Source: CAWBVG01 sp963792175 (GTDB taxonomy: Bacteria; Acidobacteriota; Vicinamibacteria; Vicinamibacterales; CAVVIG01). From it: 64,000 bases of DNA. A program made the position numbers and the translations under genes. Position 1 is the first letter of the stretch. The number at the start of each line of letters is the position of its first letter. The stretch spans positions 35,403 to 99,402 of the forward strand of contig CAWBVG010000052.1 of the NCBI GenBank assembly GCA_963792175.1, written 5' to 3'. The notes below the pieces were generated by a model. It was not told the DNA's origin, ran no database searches, and saw nothing but the letters and a program-made list of their open reading frames with translations. Shown here piece after piece: positions 39,848 to 47,955 of this stretch.

Positions 39848-41146
39848 ATGCCACTGACCCGAAGACGCTTTCTCCGGAACATGAGCATGACCGGCGCGGC
39901 CGTTCGTGTCGGGCTGCCGCCGCTCGCCGCCATGTTCAACATGAACGGCACGGCGTACGCCGCGACGGCGAAGACCGCCCCGGCGATCCCGTCGCGCTTC
40001 CTCTTCTGGTTCAACGGCAACGGGATTCCCGAGCGGTACTGGATCCCGCGCGCCTTCGGCACCGACTACGAGCTCACGCCCTGCCTGGCGCCGCTCGAGT
40101 CGCTGAAAAACGACATCCACGTCATCAGCGGCATCGACAACCCGAACGCGCGCGTGACCGCCCCCGGCAACACGCATCACAAGTCGATGAGCGCGCTGGT
40201 GTCCGGGACGCCGTACACGGGCCGCGGCGCCGGCGGCGCCTCCATCGATCAGGTGATTGCAGGCGCGATGGGCGGGGAGTCGCGCTTCCGGTCGCTGCAG
40301 GTCGGTGTCTGCCAGGAATCGCACGGCGAGAACATCCATCGCAATCTGAGCTGGGCCGGCTACGACCGCGCGCTGCCGCCCGAGATGATTCCGCAGAATC
40401 TGTTCGACCGGCTGTTCGGCGTCAGGGATCAAAGCTGGGTCGGGCGCAAGAAGAGCGTCCTCGACGCGGTCCGCGAGGACCTGGGCGATCTGCAGCCGTC
40501 GCTGGGGCAGGCGGATCGCCATCGCCTGGACGAACACCTGACGTCGGTCCGCGAACTCGAGCGAGCGATCGCGAGCCTGCCATCCGACTACGGCAAGAAC
40601 GTCAAGGAGCCGGAAGACGTCGCCGACCTGACCGACTATCCGCGCATCGCGAAGATCCAGTCGGACCTCGTGGTGCACGCGCTGGCGTCGGGCCAGACGC
40701 GAGTCGCTTCGTACATGCTGACCAAGTGCCAGAGCCTGGTCCGGCTCCCGTGGCTCGGCTACACGCGCCTGCGCCATCACGACTACACGCACACGAACGC
40801 GGAGTCGCCCGAAGGGCAGCGCACCATGCGCGACATCTGCCGCTGGCATGTCGAGGAGTTCGCCTACCTGCTGGCGAAGATGAAGTCCGTCCAGGAAGGC
40901 GACGGCACCCTGCTCGATCACAGCTGCGTCATCTTCGCCCACGAGCACGCCGAGGCGAACCCGCACAAGGACAACGGGCTCGCGCTCATCGTGGCCGGCC
41001 ATGCCGGCGGCCTGAAGACCGGCATGCACTCGAAGATGCGCCACACGATTGGCGATCTCTATCTCACGGTCGCCGAGGAAGTCTTCAAGCTGCCGCTCGA
41101 GAAGGGCTTCCCGACGGCGGAGAAGAAGATCAGCGGGATGGTGTAG
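39848..41146 (+). CDS. DUF1552 exported protein
   Basis: An intact 432-residue protein. The N-terminus MPLTRRRFLRNMSMTGAAV is a Tat signal (RRRFLR). The body shows RFLFWFNGNGIPERYWIPR, HVISGIDNPNARVTAPGNTH, SIDQVIAGAMGGESRFRSLQ and the C-terminal CVIFAHEHAEANPHKDNG, HIS/ASN-rich as in DUF1501/1552 proteins, which have an alkaline-phosphatase-like fold. The pair DUF1592-DUF1552 is conserved across Acidobacteriota and Planctomycetes; its substrate is not known. Confidence 0.85.
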   Translation: MPLTRRRFLRNMSMTGAAVRVGLPPLAAMFNMNGTAYAATAKTAPAIPSRFLFWFNGNGIPERYWIPRAFGTDYELTPCLAPLESLKNDIHVISGIDNPNARVTAPGNTHHKSMSALVSGTPYTGRGAGGASIDQVIAGAMGGESRFRSLQVGVCQESHGENIHRNLSWAGYDRALPPEMIPQNLFDRLFGVRDQSWVGRKKSVLDAVREDLGDLQPSLGQADRHRLDEHLTSVRELERAIASLPSDYGKNVKEPEDVADLTDYPRIAKIQSDLVVHALASGQTRVASYMLTKCQSLVRLPWLGYTRLRHHDYTHTNAESPEGQRTMRDICRWHVEEFAYLLAKMKSVQEGDGTLLDHSCVIFAHEHAEANPHKDNGLALIVAGHAGGLKTGMHSKMRHTIGDLYLTVAEEVFKLPLEKGFPTAEKKISGMV

Positions 41147-41169
41147 GGTCCGCCGCAAGCGGACCCTAC
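41143..41169. terminator. Perfect 11-bp hairpin between convergent genes
   Basis: GTAGGGTCCGC (41143-41153) and GCGGACCCTAC (41159-41169) pair fully around a CGCAA loop. The DUF1552 TAG stop lies inside the left arm. It has no T-run but sits exactly between convergent genes. It may also be a copy of a dispersed palindrome. Confidence 0.6.
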
Positions 41170-41176
41170 CGATTCG

Positions 41177-41614
41177 CTACGGCTTCAGGACCTTGACGAC
41201 AAAGTAGCTGACCGACTTCGGCACTTCCTTGAACCAATGAGGCACGCCAGCGGGAATGACAAAAACGTCTCCCTTGGCGATGCGATGCGATTCGCCACCG
41301 GTGATCTCCGCGCCCTGCCACTGTCCCGGCGACGTCACCTTACCGCCCTCCATCTTGCCGCCGAACACGAACGTCGCTTCGCCGTCGACAACGTAGAGCA
41401 CATCGGTCTCCTTGTCGTGCACTTCGACCTTGCCGCCGGTCTCGCGATGGCTCCCGGAGACGAGCAGGTCCGGCCTGGTGACCAGCGGGCCCCCTTTCGC
41501 GAGCGCTGCCGCGACTTTCGCGGGGTCGACATGGACGCCTCCGGAGCTACCGCTTTGCGCGCCCGCGAGGACGCCGATTGTTAACACCATCGCCGGGATC
41601 AGCCAGAGTTTCAT
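41177..41614 (-). CDS. Exported cupin-domain protein
   Basis: Start at 41614: MKLWLIPAMVLTIGVLAGAQ is a signal peptide. The cupin fold shows VSGSHRETGGKVEVHDKETD, VLYVVDGEATFVFGGKMEGG and, in the second motif, GDVFVIPAGVPHWFKEVP. The His and Glu ligands for a metal are partly present (H in KVEVHDKE, H in PHWF). It is 145 residues long. The substrate is unknown. It is co-directional with the hydrolase cluster upstream on this strand. Confidence 0.8.
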   Translation of the reverse strand: MKLWLIPAMVLTIGVLAGAQSGSSGGVHVDPAKVAAALAKGGPLVTRPDLLVSGSHRETGGKVEVHDKETDVLYVVDGEATFVFGGKMEGGKVTSPGQWQGAEITGGESHRIAKGDVFVIPAGVPHWFKEVPKSVSYFVVKVLKP

Positions 41615-41660
41615 AGAAGCTCCTTTGACATTCCTAAGTCCCTGATTTCGCGACGCACTG

Positions 41661-42799
41661 TCAGTTTCGGGCGTTGTAGGTCTTCGTGTATTTGTTGCGG
41701 CTGTTCGTGACCTGGAACGACCCGTCGGTCCGCGCCGACACCTTGAGGTAGTGCGCGGGCGTGTGGGCCGCATTCCCGGCGGGACCCGCCGGCGGCGGTG
41801 CGGCGGCCGGCTGCGCACCGGGCGCCGGGCTGGTGAGGATTGCCGCGAGCTGCGCGGGCTCGTCGACATTTGCGATCATCACGCCGGGCGCGTTGTGCTC
41901 GACGCCGTCCCAGTACGACCAGTGCAGCTGCCAGCGATCTTCGAGGCCAGGCGACGATTCGAGAATCTCCGCCGTCTGGACAGCCCCCCTTTGCGCGTGC
42001 CGTTGTTCATGATCGCCACGCGCGGCCGCACGCCGTGCACCAGCGCCGCCGAGCCCGACTGATCGAGCCCGTGATGGCTCGTCAAGTACAGATCGACCGT
42101 TCCGATCGGGTTGTTCGGGCACATCAGCTTGAACTCGCGGTTCCAGGTGAAGTCCCCGAGATTGAGCATCCGGAACCGGCCGTACGTCAGCACGAACCCC
42201 GCGGACTGATGGTTGTCCGGATCGACCCTGGTCTCGTCCCGCTCCTTGAAGCCCGCGCACGCCGGATTCGGCCGGCCGGCGCCGGGCGCCTTGGCGATCG
42301 GCGTCTGCAGCACATTGCCGGCGCTGGTGACCACCGTGATGTCCGTGCCGGCGAGCGCAATCTTGTCGCCCGGCTTCACCACGGTGTGCGGGGTCTTGCC
42401 GACGAGTTCCGCATACACCTTCGCGAAGGCGGCGATGTTCGGTCGATCCAGTTCGACCGAGTCGCCGTGATCGTAGAAATGCTTGATCGGGATCCGCTTG
42501 GACAGCTCCGGCATGCTGCCGTAGTGGTCGCCGTGATAATGCGTGAGAAACAGGTGATCGATCTGCTTCACGCCCGCGAGCTCGAGCACTCCGAGGATGC
42601 GGGAAAGGTCGCGTTCGCCGGCGTTGCCCGTGTCAACCAGCAGCGTTTGGCCCGATGGCGAGACATAGAGTGTCGCCTGCCCGCCCTCGGTATCGATGAA
42701 ATAGATGTCGAGCGGCTTTGCGTCCGAGGGCGTCTGCGCCGGCACGTGTGCCGCGGTCGACACGACCACGAGGGAAACGGCGAGGAACCGTGAAAGCAT
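41661..42799 (-). CDS. Exported metallo-beta-lactamase-fold hydrolase (ComEC-like)
   Basis: Start at 42799: MLSRFLAVSLVVVSTAAHVP is a signal peptide. The MBL core is DIYFIDTEGGQATLYVSPSG, LLVDTGNAGERDL and the metal motif HLFLTHYHGDHYGSMPEL (HxHxDH). SAGFVLTYGRFRMLNLGDFT and YLTSHHGLDQSGSAALVHG give the remaining ligands. After a break near 41985, in a run of C, the C-terminus has LEDRWQLHWSYWDGVEHNA and a Pro/Ala-rich tail. It resembles ComEC/Rec2-type MBL proteins. The substrate is unknown. Confidence 0.82.
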
Positions 42800-42814
42800 A
42801 TGATCCACCTCTAT

Positions 42815-42840
42815 GTAGCGCGACCCTTTCAGGGTCGCGG
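42815..42840. repeat. Palindromic repeat GCGACCCTTTCAGGGTCGC
   Basis: A perfect palindrome with an 8-bp stem and TTC loop at 42820-42838, in the leader of the MBL gene and just after the DUF1080 gene. Two altered copies occur inside the gene at 14308. It is a REP-like element or a terminator hairpin. Confidence 0.65.
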
Positions 42841-42850
42841 GCGATCGTCG

Positions 42851-43517
42851 TTAATCCAACGGCTTGATGCGGATGTTCTTGTAGTACACGGTGCTGTTCG
42901 GATCGTGACCCTGCAGCGCGATCGTTCCGGGACCGGTGATTTTACGGCCCGGACCTTCGCGTCCGCCATCCCAATCCGCCGGTTGGGTCCATTGCACGAC
43001 CCGCTTGTCGTTGACGCTCACGGTAATCGTGTCGCCCTGCACGATGATGTCCTCGGTGAACCACTCGTCGTCTTTCGCCGGCGACTGATCCAGAACATCC
43101 GACACGTGATACAGGCTGCCGGTTCTGATCCGGTCGGTGTGCGAGTTGTTCACCTGGATTTCGAAGCCTTTCGACGGAAACCGCCCGCTCGCGCTGGCGT
43201 TGCCGCCAATGCGCCTGATACTCGGTCAGGACGTAGACACCGCCATTCGACCCGGCGCGCGTCATGACGTCCACTTTCAGCTCGAAGTTGCGGAAGCTGT
43301 GGTTGCGAAAGCTGCCGTCGTAGTAGCAGTGGCTGGCCGCGCCTTTGGCGACGATGGCGCCGTCCTGGATGGTGAAGGTCTCCGGCGGTCCGGCGATCTT
43401 CCACCCCGTGAAGTCGCGGCCGTTGAAGAGCGCCGTGAAGCCGGGCTCGACGGCCGGCGTCGCGACTTGCGCGCCGGCAACCAGGAGCAGTGGAACGAGG
43501 CGAGCGATCAGATTCAT
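42851..43517 (-). CDS. DUF1080 (3-keto-disaccharide hydrolase family) protein
   Basis: Start at 43517: MNLIARLVPLLLVAGAQVAT is a signal sequence. DUF1080 motifs are GFTALFNGRDFTGWKIAG, NFELKVDVMTRAGSNGGVYV and, after a break near 43210, GRFPSKGFEIQVNNSHTDR, YHVSDVLDQSPAKDDEWFTE and GTIALQGHDPNSTVYYKNI. The fold is a concanavalin-like sandwich; some members hydrolyse 3-keto sugars. It probably follows the sulfatase in one transcript, as the start overlaps the sulfatase stop. Confidence 0.85.
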
Positions 43518-44938
43518 GATTTTCCTGGCCAGCGTTCAGAGTCGGTTCTAGCCGTCTTGAGATAGGTCTCGATCCGCGTGACGATGCCCGGGTTGGCTGC
43601 GGCGACGTCGTGCTCTTCGTGGGGATCGGCATCGAGATCGTACACTTCGAGCGGACCGCCGGGCGTCAACCGTACCGCCTTCCAGTGATCCATCCTGACG
43701 GCCTGCTGAAACCCGCGCTCGTGGAACTCCCAGTAGAAGAACGGGTGCGTCGCCTGCGATTCGCCCCGGAGCGCGGCCGCCATCGAGATGCCGTCGAGTC
43801 CTGCGGGGACGCGCGCGCCCGCCACCGCTGCCACCGTCGGCAAAACATCCCAGTGTGCCCACACGTGGTTGCTGACGCGTCCCGCCGGAACGACGCCCGT
43901 CCAGCGCGCGATCATCGGCACGCGAATGCCACCCTCGTAGAGGTCCCGCTTGATGCCGCGGAGTCCGCCGGCGCTCTTGAAGAACACCGGATCGCCGCCG
44001 CCTTCCTGATGGGGACCGTTGTCGCTGATGAACAGCACCAGCGTCCGGCGATCGATCCCGCGCTGACCGAGCAGATCCACGAGGCGGCCGACGTCGCGGT
44101 CCATGCGCGTGATCATCGCCGCGAACGCCGCGTGCGGCTGGGGCTGCGATCGATAGCCGAGCGACGGGCCTTCGGGACGCGCGCCGGTCGGCGTGCCGTC
44201 AGCGGTCGGATTGGCGAACGGCCGCTCGGGGAACTTGCCACGGAATAGCGCGAGCGAGTCTTCGGGGACGCGCAACTCTGCGTGGGGAACCGTGTAGTTC
44301 AGATACAGAAAGAACGGCCGCGGATCGCTGCGCTCGATGAATGCGGCGGCTTCTCGCGTGAATAGATCGTTGACGTAGTCCCGATCGAGATCCGTCTGCA
44401 CTTCCTGGCCGTTCCGCCACAGGTGATCGGTGAACTGGCGGTGCGCGTGCCGGTGATCGAGGAACCCGAACGCATAGTCGAATCCCTGTTTGTCCGGCTG
44501 GCCGGTCGTCCCCGGCTGGCCGAGGCCCCACTTGCCGATGACCGCCGTGCGATACCCCGAGTCGCGCAGCACCTTCGCCATCGTCACGTCGTCTGGCCGG
44601 AGCGGGACGTCACCGCCGGGCAGGCCGCCGTTCCCTCGAATCCAGCCGTGCCCGGTGTGCATGCCGGTCATGAGCGCGGCACGCGACGGGGCGCACACGG
44701 TGCTGCCGGCGTAGTACTGCGTGAACCGCGTGCCTTCGCGTGCGAGCCGATCGAGCGCCGGCGTCTGGAAACGAGACTGGCCGTACGCGCTGAGGTCGCC
44801 GTAGCCGAGATCGTCAGCCTGGATGAGCAGCACATTCGGCGCCGAGCCGGCCGGTTGAGCGCCGGCGGCGTTCCCGCCGCTCGACAGCGCTGCTACGACG
44901 AGCAGAAGCGACCCAATGACGGCTGGGGCTCGCGCCAT
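43514..44938 (-). CDS. Secreted sulfatase (arylsulfatase family)
   Basis: An intact protein of 474 residues. Signal MARAPAVIGSLLLVVAALSS is followed by NVLLIQADDLGYGDLSAYGQ, with the metal Asp pair. The active site is TVCAPSRAALMTGMHTGH, the CxPSR motif whose Cys becomes formylglycine. KVLRDSGYRTAVIGKWGLG, FFLYLNYTVPHAELRVPEDS and LVLFISDNGPHQEGGGDPVF complete the family pattern. It removes sulfate esters from a polymer or small molecule. No maturation enzyme is in the window. It lies with DUF1080 and other exported hydrolases. Confidence 0.9.
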   Translation of the reverse strand: MARAPAVIGSLLLVVAALSSGGNAAGAQPAGSAPNVLLIQADDLGYGDLSAYGQSRFQTPALDRLAREGTRFTQYYAGSTVCAPSRAALMTGMHTGHGWIRGNGGLPGGDVPLRPDDVTMAKVLRDSGYRTAVIGKWGLGQPGTTGQPDKQGFDYAFGFLDHRHAHRQFTDHLWRNGQEVQTDLDRDYVNDLFTREAAAFIERSDPRPFFLYLNYTVPHAELRVPEDSLALFRGKFPERPFANPTADGTPTGARPEGPSLGYRSQPQPHAAFAAMITRMDRDVGRLVDLLGQRGIDRRTLVLFISDNGPHQEGGGDPVFFKSAGGLRGIKRDLYEGGIRVPMIARWTGVVPAGRVSNHVWAHWDVLPTVAAVAGARVPAGLDGISMAAALRGESQATHPFFYWEFHERGFQQAVRMDHWKAVRLTPGGPLEVYDLDADPHEEHDVAAANPGIVTRIETYLKTARTDSERWPGKS

Positions 44939-44949
44939 GGCGCGTCGCC

Positions 44950-46917
44950 TTACTGGAGCCGCCACTGTTCGTCGAAGAATCCCGACAGTGCGATGTCGCC
45001 GGCCGCCGTCAGCACGGAATAGTCGCCCAGCCTGGGGTAGAGCCACGCGTTCGTGCCGCGGAAATCGTCCTCGCCGAAGGTGTGGCCGCTGTTGATGACG
45101 ACGTACCGCCTTGGATTGAGCGGGTTGGGATAGACGATCACCGGGACGTGATCGGACGCGCCGAACGTGTGCTTTCCAATCGTGATGTCGGTTTTCGACC
45201 AGTGAATCGGCAGCTGGCCGATCACCTTGGCGATCACGCTGTTGCTGCCTGGGTCGCCGAAGAGAATCAGGTTGTAGTCGGCGATGTCGCTCGCCTCGAC
45301 TCGGGCGTCGTCCTTGACGCGCACGTCGCCGCGCAGCCACTTCGCGAAGTTGGCGCTGAAGACTTCAAGTGTCTTCGCGGACCACTCGCGCGAGAGGGGA
45401 TTCCACGGAGTTCCAGTCGGACGCACGCAGAGGAACGGATCGACGAACGCGTCGTCCACTGGACCCTGTAGTCCGTGGATCTTGCGCAGATTCGTAGAGG
45501 GCCCCGCCTCTTGCTTTGCGCCGGCGGGGTCTCGCCGTAGCCTTGGCGAAGGCGGAGATGCGAGAGTCCATGCCGATCCGGTCTTCACGAACGACGGGTT
45601 GGCTCCGGCCTTGATCGTCCGGCCATCGATGGTGAACGCGCCGGCCGACGCCTCGAGCTCGAGGCGGCTGACGTTCTTCGTTGTCAGCGTGTAGGTTTCG
45701 CCGCCGCGGCTCCTGGTCGCATCGACTTCGGCGCGCGTGTACGTCTTGTCGAGGCCCGTCACCGCGAGCCACCACGCCTTGTTGAATCTCGTCGTGTAGG
45801 TGACAAACCGCACGCGATCGGGAATGCGGTCGGCGGTCTCCAGCGCTTTCCTGATGAAGACGTTCGACTCGGCCCGACTCTCGGGGTGCCACGCGTGTGC
45901 GGTCTTCGGTCCGATCAGGAACAGCGTCCGCAGGTCGCTGGTCACCCAGCGGAACGGTCCGTCCTGCTGAAAGCGAAAGCCTTCCGCCGTCAGCTGCTCG
46001 CGGATGTTGACCGACGCCTGCAGCTGGGCGTCGATCTCGCCGCCGTAGCCGACAGTCGGGGTATTGAACGCGTTGAGCGAGTAATCGACTGCGTCGTAGT
46101 AGTGGAGCATCGCTTCCTGGTACGGGGGCAGCGTTTCTCTCTTGCCGTAGCGGCGCGTCTCGGTGTATCCCGCGCCGGCTTCAATCGCCGCCCATCGCCC
46201 CGGATGGTGCAGACCCAGGTGCCACGAGCTGGCGCCGCCCATCGAGAATCCGCGAAGAACGATGCGGCGGGGATCGATGTTGTAGCGCTGCTGTACCGAG
46301 GCGAGCGACTCGAACAGATCCGATTCGCCCGCCCAGCGGTACGACACGTTCGTCCGCCCGAGCGGTTCCAGCTGGATGTAGTCCTGGTCGGCGGGAATCG
46401 GCCGATCGCGCTCCTGCTGCATGATGAACGCCACTTCGTTGAGCGTCCGGTCGGTGCCGTGCTGCCAGATATCGAGGCGCATCGGCCGGCTGCCGTCGTA
46501 CGAGGCTGGGATGGTGAGCCCGTACGGCTGGACGCTGCCGTCAACGCGCGAGACGTACGCGCGAACGACGTGCCCCTTTCGTTTCGTCCAGGACGGGGTG
46601 CCGGCCTCGAGCTCTTTCGCCCGCGTCAGGCCGGTGTCGAGGACGGACAACGTGTGGGCGACGTATTCCGGCTTCGCGAACTCCTCGGGGAAGCGCAGGA
46701 TGTAGGTGACCGCCTTCCGATAGATGTCGACGTCCGCCAGCAGGGCGGCGTCGGCCTTCTTCGCACGGAGCGCGTCGACACGCGACGCGAGCTCGGTCAG
46801 CTTCTTCTCAATGGCGAGTTTCTGGTCGGCGCTCGGCCCGGCTCCAACGGTTGTCTGGCCATGAAGCGTCAGCGAGCCAGCGGTCAGCGCGAGGAGGGGC
46901 AGTATCCGCGAACGCAT
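44950..46917 (-). CDS. Exported alpha/beta hydrolase (prolyl-oligopeptidase/PHB-depolymerase-like)
   Basis: A 655-residue intact gene starting MRSRILPLLALTAGSLTLHG. The hydrolase core shows YGLTIPASYDGSRPMRLDIW, GESDLFESLASVQQRYNIDP and the nucleophile RIVLRGFSMGGASSWHLGLH (GFSMGG). A helical N-terminal domain (about 25-110) precedes it. About 20 residues near 510 (RLRRDPAGAKQEAGPS) come from an inserted element. The C-terminal part has NLILFGDPGSNSVIAKVIG and a final beta segment. The substrate is unknown; the enzyme is probably periplasmic. Confidence 0.82.
   Translation of the reverse strand: MRSRILPLLALTAGSLTLHGQTTVGAGPSADQKLAIEKKLTELASRVDALRAKKADAALLADVDIYRKAVTYILRFPEEFAKPEYVAHTLSVLDTGLTRAKELEAGTPSWTKRKGHVVRAYVSRVDGSVQPYGLTIPASYDGSRPMRLDIWQHGTDRTLNEVAFIMQQERDRPIPADQDYIQLEPLGRTNVSYRWAGESDLFESLASVQQRYNIDPRRIVLRGFSMGGASSWHLGLHHPGRWAAIEAGAGYTETRRYGKRETLPPYQEAMLHYYDAVDYSLNAFNTPTVGYGGEIDAQLQASVNIREQLTAEGFRFQQDGPFRWVTSDLRTLFLIGPKTAHAWHPESRAESNVFIRKALETADRIPDRVRFVTYTTRFNKAWWLAVTGLDKTYTRAEVDATRSRGGETYTLTTKNVSRLELEASAGAFTIDGRTIKAGANPSFVKTGSAWTLASPPSPRLRRDPAGAKQEAGPSTNLRKIHGLQGPVDDAFVDPFLCVRPTGTPWNPLSREWSAKTLEVFSANFAKWLRGDVRVKDDARVEASDIADYNLILFGDPGSNSVIAKVIGQLPIHWSKTDITIGKHTFGASDHVPVIVYPNPLNPRRYVVINSGHTFGEDDFRGTNAWLYPRLGDYSVLTAAGDIALSGFFDEQWRLQ
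45501..45560. repeat. In-frame inserted GC-rich element in the hydrolase gene
   Basis: The block contains GCCCCGCC and GGCGGGGT as inverted arms and then CGCCGTAGCCTTGGCGAAGG, itself rich in GGCG/CGCC inverted pairs. On the plus strand it spells RRSLGEGG, a word that I recall from many dispersed repeats in high-GC genomes. It keeps the gene open on the minus strand. Confidence 0.5.
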
Positions 46918-46960
46918 GGCGGCAACTATAAACCGATGCCGCCTCGCGATGGCAATCGTT

Positions 46961-47867
46961 TCAGGCGGCGGGGCGCGGGCGAAACGTCGCGATATCCGGC
47001 CGCTCGGGACGGAAGACGGCCACGCAGCCGTCGCCAGGCTTCCACCCGGCGGTCGCCACCTCGTCTGCGCTCTCCTGCGGCGCGCCGTGCGGGTCGAAGT
47101 ACGCGAAGCGCACACGCCAGCGCCTGGCGTCGTCGCAGTAGGCGACCGGTTCGACGGCGGTGACGACAGCGGGCGCCGTCAGGTAGCCGCGAGGGCGCAC
47201 CGCTGTCAGACGCCCGGAGACAACCGCGGCGACGAGCAGCAGCAGCGCGGCGAGCGAGAGTTGGACGGCTGCGGTCGCCCGCTGTGGATTTTCGTCGAGC
47301 CGGGCCGAACGCGTTTCGCTCCGCGCCTGACGCACGTTGACGTTCTGATCGACGTGCAGCCGCCGCCAGAGCGCTTCCGGCACGAAGTCTCGGCCGGAGC
47401 ATTGGTACGGTGCGTCGCAGGCGTAGCGATACTCGATCACCCAGTCGTTCAGCGAGCCGGTCAGAATGACGCGGGCGATCTCCGTCGTGAAGGGTGTAGC
47501 CGGCGGTCGTGAGGAATCGACGAGAACGGCGCCATCGCGGTCCGCGAATCCTGACGGAACCGCTCGCGCCGGTCGAACTGAGTTTGTTGACCACCACCCC
47601 CATCGTGACGTGGCCGGCCCGCTCCCGCTCGTACTCGCGCAGTGCGAGCGTGGCACCGTCGAATGCGGCATGACCGGCGAAGAGGGTGATGAGGACCGCC
47701 ATGACGCCGCGCGTTGTCCCGGGACAGCCCTGGTAGATCCAGTAGAGGACGCCGCCGAACACCAGGAACTCCAGCGCGAAAACCACGTGTCTGGGATCAG
47801 CAAGCTCCTCGCCTGGAGTCAAATCGGAGGAAAGCCGGGACGAACGAAATGTGCCCGGGGTCTCCAT
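46961..47867 (-). CDS. DUF3592-like membrane protein
   Basis: The start at 47867 gives METPGTFRSSRLSSDLTPGE. Two membrane helices are VVFALEFLVFGGVLYWIYQG and GVMAVLITLFAGHAAFDGAT. After a break near 47540 a loop (GSLNDWVIEYRYACDAPYQC) carries Cys pairs, and a third helix is SLAALLLLVAAVVSGRLTAV. The C-terminal VEPVAYCDDARRWRVRFAYF resembles the DUF3592 beta module. I cannot assign a function. It is divergent from the ADOP gene. Confidence 0.65.
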
Positions 47868-47955
47868 AGCAGGATTTGTACGTGATCCGACGGATTTGTT
47901 CGATCCCTCCAACCGGTTCCGGGTGAGGCCCGTCTAACCACGGCGGGGAGGCTCT

